NCBI GenBank assembly: GCA_945871945.1 | Contig: CAMBXY010000111.1 | Coordinates: 1-5,235, forward strand | From: Bordetella parapertussis | GTDB lineage: Bacteria > Pseudomonadota > Gammaproteobacteria > Burkholderiales > Burkholderiaceae_C | Direction: 5' to 3' | Length of the DNA: 5,235 bases | Part shown: positions 1-5,235 of the stretch, one piece after another | How positions within the stretch are numbered: position 1 is the stretch's first letter | Layout of the letters: each line of letters begins with the position of its first letter | Made by a program: the position numbers and the translations under genes | Notes under the pieces: model-generated | Database searches by the model: none | Told to the model about the DNA's origin: nothing | What the model saw: the letters and a program-made list of their open reading frames with translations, nothing else

Positions 1-611
1 CGCTCAAGCGGCATCCAAGCTGCGATATCGCGCAAGTCTTGGGCATTTTTAAACGTCAAGATGCCCGAAAAAGAGATGTAAAACCCCAAATCCAGTGCGG
101 CGCGCGCCACCTCAGCGGTTTCGGTGAAGCAGTGAAACACGCCGCCCACCGCCTTGGCTCCTCCGTCTTCGCCCTCTTCTTTCAAAACGGCCAATGTGTC
201 AGCACTTGCGCTTCGGGTGTGAATCACCAAGGGCAGGGAAAGGCTTTGGGCGCAGCGAATATGAAGGCGAAAGCGCTCCCGCTGCCATTCCATATCGTCC
301 ACACTGCGTTCGCCCAAGCGGTAATAGTCTAGGCCGGTTTCACCAATGCCCACCACTTTGGGCTGACGCCCCATATGCAGCAAATCATCCAAACTAGGCT
401 CTTGAACGCCCTCTTCGTCGGGGTGAACGCCGGCGGTGCACCAAAAATTGTCGTGCGCGACAGCCATGGCGTTGACATTGGCAAAGGTTTCCATACGGGT
501 GCTGATGAGCAATGCGCGAGACACCTGCGCCTCTTGCATGGCTTGGCGAATATCACCTAAGTTGGCTTGAAGTTCAGGGAAATTGAGGTGGCAATGAGAA
601 TCGGTATACAT
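1..611 (-). CDS. ycfH: TatD/YcfH-family metal-dependent hydrolase, 3' end cut off by window edge
   Basis: A partial gene: 203 codons are visible from ATG (609-611) and the frame is open to base 1. The family forms TIM-barrel metal-dependent hydrolases, often called TatD DNases; the cellular substrate of the YcfH branch is unsettled. The start MYTDSHCHLNF gives the N-terminal HxH metal pair (H6, H8). GIGETGLDYY supplies E91, LVIHTRSA supplies H131, and GVFHCFTE supplies H160. FYISFSGILTFKNA (about 178-190) is also typical. The family is usually about 255-265 residues, so some 55-60 residues, including the last metal aspartate in the ETD motif, lie outside the window. The start is 9 nt after the holB stop and has only a weak Shine-Dalgarno, suggesting translation coupled to holB. 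It resembles E. coli YcfH (DSHCHLD start) more than E. coli TatD itself. Family is certain; the exact orthologue less so. Confidence 0.93.
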   Translation of the reverse strand, partial: MYTDSHCHLNFPELQANLGDIRQAMQEAQVSRALLISTRMETFANVNAMAVAHDNFWCTAGVHPDEEGVQEPSLDDLLHMGRQPKVVGIGETGLDYYRLGERSVDDMEWQRERFRLHIRCAQSLSLPLVIHTRSASADTLAVLKEEGEDGGAKAVGGVFHCFTETAEVARAALDLGFYISFSGILTFKNAQDLRDIAAWMPLE

Positions 612-620
612 AAATGAGGC

Positions 621-1610
621 TCAGGCGGACATCGCTCTTTGGGCCCGGCTGACAAAGGCCTGCAGCAGCAAACCGGGATTGAATGTGTGGTCTATGCTGG
701 GTGCGCTGTCCATTAACTCTCTGGACCATTGGCTGAGTGTGTTGAAGTTTTTAGCTGCAGGCAGATCGGCAACTTCAAAATACCTAGGCAAACCACCGCA
801 GGCCAAGGCTTGCATGTCATGACAAAGCTTTTGCAACACTGACAACACCATGGCGGGTGCTGCATCACTGAGTAAACCCGCCTCGCCACGCAGCAGCAAC
901 TTGGGCAAGCTTGTCCAGTCTTTGGCTTTCATGCCGTCATTGAAATAGACCAAGGCGTCATGCGCCCGACCACCTGCCGCACGCAACAACACAGCAGCGT
1001 CTGCGGTGGGCAAGCCTTGCTCACTCAGCCATGCCATCGCAGAGCCGGCGTCGGGCCAACGCAAGGTGTAGACCAAGCAACGGCTGCGGATGGTGGGCAG
1101 CAACGCATCTGCCGCGGCAGTGGCAAGAATGAAGCGGGTGTCGGCTGGTGGCTCTTCCAAGGTTTTAAGCAAAGTGTTGGCTGTGATGGTATTCATTTGC
1201 TCGGCGGGGTAAATCATCACCACTTTGCCGCGCTCACCCGAGCGCGTCAGATGGCAAAACTCCAGCATCTCGCGCAGAGAATCCACCCGAATCTCACGGC
1301 TGGGCTTGCGCTTTTTGTCGTCAATCTCTTTTTGCGCCTTTTCACTCAAAGGCCATGCTCTTTCAATCATTTCGGTCTCGGGCATCAGCATCCTGAAGTC
1401 GGCATGAACACGCACGTCAATACCGTGACAACTGGCGCATTGACCGCATGCGCCTTGCGGTGTGGGTGTTTGGCACAGCCAGCTTTGAGCCAAAGCCAAG
1501 GCCAAGTCATACTGCCCCAAACCCGTAGAGCCTTGGATCAACCACGCGTGCCCTGGACGGGTGAGCAGGTTTTCCAAGGAAGCTTGTAACCAAGGGGCCA
1601 AGGCAATCAC
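621..1610 (-). CDS. holB: DNA polymerase III subunit delta' (clamp loader)
   Basis: Delta' is part of the clamp-loader complex that places the beta sliding clamp on primed DNA; it helps trigger ATP hydrolysis but does not itself use ATP. The 329-aa product has the AAA+ layout. A degenerate P-loop GSTGLGQYD (27-35) has Gln where Lys is needed, as expected for delta'. A zinc module is formed by C46, C55, C58 and C61. [11 protein letters not shown] (145-155) and the SRC arginine-finger motif (S176-R177-C178) follow, then a helical C-terminal collar domain. Residues about 84-105 are a charged, lysine-rich stretch between zinc module and core, longer than in E. coli. The start is GTG, sharing bases with the tmk stop (GTGA), with GGAGA (1618-1622 on the minus strand) 7 nt upstream. 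Length agrees with E. coli (334 aa). Confidence 0.96.
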   Translation of the reverse strand: MIALAPWLQASLENLLTRPGHAWLIQGSTGLGQYDLALALAQSWLCQTPTPQGACGQCASCHGIDVRVHADFRMLMPETEMIERAWPLSEKAQKEIDDKKRKPSREIRVDSLREMLEFCHLTRSGERGKVVMIYPAEQMNTITANTLLKTLEEPPADTRFILATAAADALLPTIRSRCLVYTLRWPDAGSAMAWLSEQGLPTADAAVLLRAAGGRAHDALVYFNDGMKAKDWTSLPKLLLRGEAGLLSDAAPAMVLSVLQKLCHDMQALACGGLPRYFEVADLPAAKNFNTLSQWSRELMDSAPSIDHTFNPGLLLQAFVSRAQRAMSA

Positions 1611-2251
1611 GCAGGGTTCTCCAACTGAAGGCGCTCTTTAAGCACCCGCATGAGTTGAGCTCGCACTTGCTCTGGGGTAGCCGAGGCATCGATACGGGCA
1701 AATCGTTGCGGGTCTGCTTGCAAGCGATCCACATAGCCTTGGTGAACTCGGGCAAAAAAATCAGTTGGCTGTGCTTCAAATCTATCGGGCAAACGGGCCT
1801 TGCCTAGGCGCTCGGCTGCAATCGCTGGGTCCAGCGAAAACCACAAGGTCAAATTGGGTTGGCGCAGACCACCGGAGGGCAAGCCCTGCACCCAATGTTC
1901 GAGTTGCGACAGGACAGTGATGTCAAAGCCCCTGCCCGCGCCTTGGTAGGCAAATGTGGCGTCAGTAAAACGGTCGCAAACCACCACATCGCCACGGGCC
2001 AAAGCCGGTTCTATGACTTGCTGCAAATGGTCACGGCGTGCCGCAAACATCAAGAGCACTTCGCTCAAGCTATCCATGGGGTCGTGCAAGACCATCTCGC
2101 GCAACTTTTCTGCCAAAGGCGTGCCACCAGGTTCGCGGGTCAGCACCACTTGGCGGCGGGCTTGGGTGAACGCATCAGCCACGGCTTGCACATGGCTGGA
2201 TTTACCAGCGCCGTCTATGCCTTCAAAGCTGATGAAAATACCGCGGTTCAT
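1607..2251 (-). CDS. tmk: Thymidylate (dTMP) kinase
   Basis: Cytoplasmic enzyme that phosphorylates dTMP to dTDP with ATP, an essential step in dTTP supply. The 214-aa product is normal length. Visible motifs are the P-loop [11 protein letters not shown] (9-19), TREPGGTP (38-45) with the family's REPGG, the DR-F motif in [19 protein letters not shown] (about 90-108), and a lid segment with several arginines ([13 protein letters not shown], 147-159). Arginines in the lid rather than in the P-loop fit the bacterial (E. coli-like) type. The ATG is 5 nt after the mltG stop, with only a poor CAGG next to it, so translation probably continues from mltG. The stop overlaps the holB GTG start. Pairing of tmk with holB is found in many bacteria. 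Confidence 0.97.
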   Translation of the reverse strand: MNRGIFISFEGIDGAGKSSHVQAVADAFTQARRQVVLTREPGGTPLAEKLREMVLHDPMDSLSEVLLMFAARRDHLQQVIEPALARGDVVVCDRFTDATFAYQGAGRGFDITVLSQLEHWVQGLPSGGLRQPNLTLWFSLDPAIAAERLGKARLPDRFEAQPTDFFARVHQGYVDRLQADPQRFARIDASATPEQVRAQLMRVLKERLQLENPA

Positions 2252-2256
2252 CCTGA

Positions 2257-3261
2257 CTATTGTGCCTTGGCTGGGTTGCGCTGGTAACGATTGACTGCGT
2301 TGTTGTGCTGGTCCAAGTTTTCGCTGAACTCGCTGCTGCCGTCTCCCCGCGCCACAAAATACAGCGACTTGCTGGTGGCGGGCTGCAAAGTGGCCATCAA
2401 TGCGGCTTTGCCGGGCATGGCAATCGGCGTGGGGGGCAAGCCTTTATAAACATAGGTGTTCCACGGGTGATCGGTTTTCAAATCAGCGCGGCGCAAATTG
2501 CCGTCGAAGTCAGCCCCTATGCCGTAGATAACGGTAGGGTCGGTTTGCAACGGCATATTGATACGCAAACGGTTGTGAAACACGCTGGCAATCATGGCGC
2601 GGTCCGAGGGTTTGCCGGTTTCTTTCTCCACAATACTGGCCAGCACCAAAGCCTCTTGCGGGTTTTGCAAAGGCAGGCCCATATCACGTTGGGCCCAAGC
2701 TTTGGCGAGTTGACTGTCCATGGCATTCAGTGCGCGGCGCAACACCGCCACATCACTGCTGCCTTTGCCAACCATATAGGTGTCTGGGAAGAAGCGTCCT
2801 TCTGCAGGCATCTCGGGGCGACCCAATCGGCGCATCAGTTCTTCATCCGTGTCGCCTTGGGTGTCGTGCTTTAAAAATTCTGCTTTGGCTAAGGCTTGTC
2901 GCCATTGGCGCAGGGTCCAGCCCTCCACCAAGGTGATGGCCTTGAGGTTTTCCTCGCCACGCACCAGTTTTTGCAGCAAATCCCAAGCGTTGGTGGTGTT
3001 GGCAATTTCATAGCTGCCAGCACGAATCAGCTTGGACTGCCCGCTGAACCTGAAAAGGTAATACATCAGCGTGGGCGACACATCGATGCCGGACTCGGCA
3101 ATTTGGTTGGCCACCATGCGCGGGGTAGATCCTGAGGAAACAGACAAATCCACGGTCTGTGTGGTCATGGGCAAAGGGCGTAAAACCCACCAAGCGGCGG
3201 CGACCGTGACGACCAAAACCATGCCCAGTGTCAGCCAGAAGCTGCGCCAAAACCATTTCAT
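2257..3261 (-). CDS. mltG: Endolytic murein transglycosylase MltG
   Basis: Inner-membrane enzyme that cuts nascent peptidoglycan glycan strands and is thought to set strand length. The chosen start gives 334 aa (E. coli: 340). Residues 1-7 are short and basic/aromatic, and about 8-29 form one membrane segment, so the catalytic part lies in the periplasm. A LysM-like region follows (about 38-105), then the YceG domain: EGRFFPDTY (154-162), [10 protein letters not shown] with catalytic Glu 212 (matching E. coli E218), [20 protein letters not shown] (228-247), [11 protein letters not shown] (274-284) and LYFVARGDG (300-308). The frame stays open 37 codons further, to 3372, but that would run into ygfZ. 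ATG 3261 has AGGAG (3267-3271) 5 nt before it and begins directly before the membrane segment. It is the first gene of the tmk-holB-hydrolase unit. Confidence 0.96.
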   Translation of the reverse strand: MKWFWRSFWLTLGMVLVVTVAAAWWVLRPLPMTTQTVDLSVSSGSTPRMVANQIAESGIDVSPTLMYYLFRFSGQSKLIRAGSYEIANTTNAWDLLQKLVRGEENLKAITLVEGWTLRQWRQALAKAEFLKHDTQGDTDEELMRRLGRPEMPAEGRFFPDTYMVGKGSSDVAVLRRALNAMDSQLAKAWAQRDMGLPLQNPQEALVLASIVEKETGKPSDRAMIASVFHNRLRINMPLQTDPTVIYGIGADFDGNLRRADLKTDHPWNTYVYKGLPPTPIAMPGKAALMATLQPATSKSLYFVARGDGSSEFSENLDQHNNAVNRYQRNPAKAQ

Positions 3262-3266
3262 TGCCG

Positions 3267-3271
3267 CTCCT
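3267..3271 (-). promoter_or_regulatory. Ribosome binding site that fixes the mltG start
   Basis: On the minus strand the sequence reads GCAGGAGCGGCA directly before ATG at 3261, that is AGGAG with a 5-nt spacer. It is the best Shine-Dalgarno in the window. It favours the 334-aa form of MltG over the longer in-frame starts, which have no comparable site and precede no recognisable protein sequence. Confidence 0.75.
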
Positions 3272-3294
3272 GCGGAGTCCAAAGATGCGGCCAT

Positions 3295-3300
3295 GATAAT
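3295..3300 (+). promoter_or_regulatory. Candidate -10 element for ygfZ
   Basis: GATAAT (5 of 6 to TATAAT) lies almost exactly opposite the minus-strand TATTAT. Transcription about 7 nt downstream would begin at or very near the A of the ygfZ ATG (3307), implying a leaderless or nearly leaderless message. No clear -35 box is seen. The AGAGGT at 3301-3306 touches the ATG and is too close to act as a standard Shine-Dalgarno. Confidence 0.3.
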
Positions 3301-3301
3301 A
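3296..3301 (-). promoter_or_regulatory. Candidate -10 element for the mltG-tmk-holB unit
   Basis: The minus strand reads TATTAT, 5 of 6 matches to TATAAT, in the only non-coding DNA before mltG. A start about 7 nt downstream would give a leader near 28 nt that holds the AGGAG site. No good -35 box is visible at 16-18 nt, so the call relies on position and the -10 match only. Confidence 0.35.
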
Positions 3302-3306
3302 GAGGT

Positions 3307-4242
3307 ATGAATGCATATGCTGACCTTCCAGACATGATGTCTACCGCTCAAGGCGCTTGCGCCCTGCCCCACTTAGGCCTGATCCATACCCAAGGCGTGG
3401 ACGCCGCCAACTTTTTACACAACCAACTGAGCAATGATTTTTTACTGTTGCCCTCCGACCAAGCCCGCTTAGCCGCTTTTTGCAATGCCAAAGGCCGCAT
3501 GCAAGCCAGCTTTATGGGCTTCAAAACTTCGCCTGAGGATGTGTGGTTGGTGTTGCGACAAGACCTGCTGGCGCAAACCTTGAAGCGCTTGCGCATGTTT
3601 GTGCTTCGCGCCAAGGTGCTCATAAACGATGTGTCGGGGCAGTACGAGGTGCGTGGTGTGCTGGGCAACGCGGTGCCTGCGTCTTTGGCCGCAGCCCCCT
3701 GGGCTTTGCAGCTTGACGCACAAGCTTGGACAGTGCGGCTTTACCCTGCGCAAAGCCATGGTCGTGCTTTGCAAATCGTGCCGGTGGGTACAGCGCTGTC
3801 GGCGCCGGCTTTGCCGCTGCAAGATTGGATGCTGAGCGAGGTGTTGAGCGGGGTGGCCGATGTGCAAGCCGCCACCTTCGAAGCCTTTGTGCCGCAAATG
3901 CTCAACTATGAATCGGTGGGCGGGGTAAATTTTCAAAAGGGCTGCTACCCAGGCCAAGAGGTGGTGGCGCGCAGCCAATTTCGCGGCACCTTGAAGCGTC
4001 GCGCTTATCTTGTTTCCTCCTCTGCTGCCTTGAACGCGGGTGAAGAGGTTTTTAGCGCGAATGACCCCAGCCAACCTTCGGGCATTGTTGCCCAAGCTTG
4101 CCATCACCCTGTGCACGGGCACTGGGCATTGGTGTGTTTACAAAACAGCGCTTTAGAAGAAACAGCAGGCGGTTTAAGCACAGCCTTGGGTGCGAGCTTG
4201 GGCTTGCATGCACTCCCCTATTCGTTGCGAGACGATATTTGA
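3307..4242 (+). CDS. ygfZ: YgfZ/GcvT-like folate-binding protein for Fe-S enzyme maintenance
   Basis: Cytoplasmic tetrahydrofolate-binding protein, related to the glycine-cleavage T protein, that supports assembly or repair of certain iron-sulfur enzymes such as MiaB. The 311-aa product has the family hallmark KGCYPGQE at 211-218 with the conserved Cys 213, just after LNYESVGGVNFQ (199-210). The N-terminal GcvT-like part is clear: LGLIHTQGVDAANFLHNQLS (23-42), AAFCNAKGRMQASF (56-69) and LKRLRMFVLRAKV (92-104). The C-terminal barrel after 228 is weaker in conservation. E. coli YgfZ is about 326 aa. ATG 3307 is the first in frame; ATGs at 3334 and 3337 would also keep the whole domain and cannot be excluded, since no start has a well-spaced Shine-Dalgarno. 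It is divergent from mltG and its end overlaps the next gene by 25 bp. Confidence 0.93.
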   Translation: MNAYADLPDMMSTAQGACALPHLGLIHTQGVDAANFLHNQLSNDFLLLPSDQARLAAFCNAKGRMQASFMGFKTSPEDVWLVLRQDLLAQTLKRLRMFVLRAKVLINDVSGQYEVRGVLGNAVPASLAAAPWALQLDAQAWTVRLYPAQSHGRALQIVPVGTALSAPALPLQDWMLSEVLSGVADVQAATFEAFVPQMLNYESVGGVNFQKGCYPGQEVVARSQFRGTLKRRAYLVSSSAALNAGEEVFSANDPSQPSGIVAQACHHPVHGHWALVCLQNSALEETAGGLSTALGASLGLHALPYSLRDDI

Positions 4243-5084
4243 AGTGCCAATTGTTTTGCAACGCTTTCTTTCATGCGAAAAGCGTCACTGGCAGGCGTTG
4301 AAAACCGCAAGCCAGACAAAAATTGAAGCCGCCCTTCAGCGGTTCCCACAACCCTATGAAGCGGGTGATTTTTTAAGGCCCACTCTTGCGCCAAGTCTTG
4401 GCCGAGCGCAGGGCCATAGCGCGAGGTGGCACTGGCCAAAATATCAGCCTCGTTAAGCAGCACACAAGCCCAATCCAAGTTCATCACAAAAGGGATGTTT
4501 TTAACTTTGTCATGGTTGCCCGCCACCAGTGTGGGGTCGGTGCGCAAAATCAACTCACTCACTCGCTGTAACCACTCTTTTCCTATTTGAAAAGCTTGGG
4601 CGATGCCTTGCATTTCCTTGGCGGAGCGCCGCTCAAACTCCTGCGCAAACCGATTCACCCCGCCCGGGTGCAACACATCGTGCGAGATGACCGCCAACAG
4701 CAGGGCCGCAGCCCACTCATCGTCTACCGCGATGCCTTGTGCTTGCAAAGCCTGAATCAAAAGACACATCGCCGTTAACGCGTCGGCTGTGTGCAAACGA
4801 TGGTGGTATTGCGGTTCATAGTGGGACTGTGCTGCACAGTCTTCCATATGCAACGCCATGGCAAGCGCGGCTTGAATCATTTGGCCGCCCGTACTGCTGG
4901 GCGAGGGTGCTTGCTCAGGCCACAGTCTATGCACACACGATGTCAACACAACAGCCTGACCAGGCCAAGCATGCGGCCAAACACTGCGTAAATTATCGAG
5001 CGTAGCTAAATAGACATCCGCCCAGTGGATGTCGTCGATATTGAGTCGCGGATTGGAATGGGTATTCGATATTGCCACTGTCAT
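4218..5084 (-). CDS. HD-fold phosphohydrolase with class I cyclic nucleotide phosphodiesterase motifs
   Basis: A 288-aa protein, probably cytoplasmic (no signal peptide or membrane segment seen). The core matches class I cyclic nucleotide phosphodiesterases in order: YHHRLHTAD (93-101) corresponds to Y-H-N-x-x-H-x-x-D, HDVLHPGGVNRF (135-146) fits the family signature HD-hydrophobic-x-H-x-G-x-x-N-x-hydrophobic, SAKE (154-157) resembles SVLE, LILRTD (178-183) resembles IVLATD, and EAD (212-214) gives the last metal aspartate. Likely metal ligands are H98, H135, D136 and D214, with H94 as possible general acid. The domain is more compact than animal enzymes. Substrate is unproven: cAMP, cGMP or another phosphoester are possible, and it could be only a distant HD hydrolase. 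The N-terminal 85 residues are unrecognised. ATG 5084 overlaps the upstream stop (ATGA); the 3' end overlaps ygfZ. Confidence 0.7.
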   Translation of the reverse strand: MTVAISNTHSNPRLNIDDIHWADVYLATLDNLRSVWPHAWPGQAVVLTSCVHRLWPEQAPSPSSTGGQMIQAALAMALHMEDCAAQSHYEPQYHHRLHTADALTAMCLLIQALQAQGIAVDDEWAAALLLAVISHDVLHPGGVNRFAQEFERRSAKEMQGIAQAFQIGKEWLQRVSELILRTDPTLVAGNHDKVKNIPFVMNLDWACVLLNEADILASATSRYGPALGQDLAQEWALKNHPLHRVVGTAEGRLQFLSGLRFSTPASDAFRMKESVAKQLALQISSRNE

Positions 5085-5235
5085 ACCCTAGGAGAGCGCA
5101 AGCTGTTGTGCATGTTTTGCTGAAGCAACAGCGCTTCAAACACAGGCACCAATAATGGCGAGGCTTCAGCTAAAAGCTGGTTGGCATCTGAGCTTGAAAT
5201 TTGCATGCAACTCACCTCATCCAGCGCTTGAGCAG
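5081..5235 (-). CDS. C-terminal end of an unidentified protein, 5' part outside window
   Basis: One minus-strand frame stays open from the right edge to a TGA at 5081-5083, giving 50 residues that begin AQALDEVSCMQ and end LRSPRV. The other two minus-strand frames hit stops within the first 24 bases at the edge. The visible tail is probably helical, with a leucine-rich amphipathic stretch (QLLAEASPLLVPVFEALLLQ, residues 19-38), and shows no motif that names a family. The stop overlaps the phosphodiesterase-like gene's start as ATGA, so the two are very likely co-transcribed and translationally coupled, which suggests related functions. That it is a real gene is supported by this junction; its function cannot be told from this fragment. 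Confidence 0.65.
   Translation of the reverse strand, partial: AQALDEVSCMQISSSDANQLLAEASPLLVPVFEALLLQQNMHNSLRSPRV

Noticed and set aside
1491..1506. Short tandem-like GCCAAAGCCAAGGCCAAG sequence
   Set aside because: It merely encodes the alanine/leucine-rich helix LALALAQ of HolB after the P-loop; not a repeat element.
960..1589. 209-codon plus-strand open frame opposite holB
   Set aside because: Antisense shadow of holB with no recognisable domain and no ribosome binding site that would support it.
2260..2874. 204-codon plus-strand open frame opposite mltG
   Set aside because: Antisense shadow of a conserved enzyme gene; composition is that of a reversed frame.
3262..3372. N-terminal extension of MltG by 37 residues to a start at 3372
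   Set aside because: It would overlap the first 66 bases of ygfZ, has no family resemblance, and the internal ATG at 3261 has AGGAG at good spacing right before the membrane segment.
3469..4122. 217-codon minus-strand open frame opposite ygfZ
   Set aside because: It is antisense to a clearly conserved gene, its protein is rich in His/Arg/Gln as expected from a reversed coding frame, and no family is recognisable.
4261..4285. Inverted repeat ACGCTTT ... AAAGCGT with an 11-nt loop just after the end of ygfZ, considered as a terminator
   Set aside because: The stem is only 7 bp, no T-run follows on either strand, and it lies inside the coding sequence of the phosphodiesterase-like gene.
5166..5178. 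Small palindrome CAGCTAAAAGCTG near the right edge
   Set aside because: Only 5 bp arms, inside a coding frame, and of a size expected by chance.

Overview
The window looks like a chromosomal piece of a betaproteobacterium, most likely Burkholderiales and probably Comamonadaceae. The reasons are moderately GC-rich DNA, dense packing with overlapping genes, the arrangement ygfZ divergent from mltG-tmk-holB-tatD family gene, and protein sequences that read like that group. The assignment rests on recalled family sequences and gene order, not on a search.

Left part (1-3261), all on the minus strand, read from right to left: mltG (septal-wall endolytic transglycosylase), tmk (dTMP kinase), holB (delta' subunit of the DNA polymerase III clamp loader) and a TatD/YcfH-type metal-dependent hydrolase cut by the left edge. 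Gaps are 5 and 9 nt, and tmk and holB overlap in a GTGA junction, so this is almost certainly one transcription unit. It joins cell-wall, nucleotide and replication functions, a known bacterial housekeeping cluster.

Middle (3262-4242): a 45-bp divergent intergenic region with back-to-back -10-like sequences, then ygfZ on the plus strand, a folate-binding protein used for iron-sulfur enzyme maintenance.

Right part (4218-5235), minus strand: a 288-aa HD-fold protein whose 3' end overlaps the end of ygfZ by 25 bp, and the last 50 codons of an unidentified upstream gene joined to it by an ATGA overlap. The 288-aa protein is the most interesting item. Its metal-site motifs, in order and spacing, match the catalytic domain of class I (eukaryote-type) cyclic nucleotide phosphodiesterases, including the whole HD-x-x-H signature, yet it is shorter and the usual purine-binding glutamine is not obvious. 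No RNA genes, insertion sequences, CRISPR arrays or long repeats were seen. No stretch over 300 bases lacks a gene.
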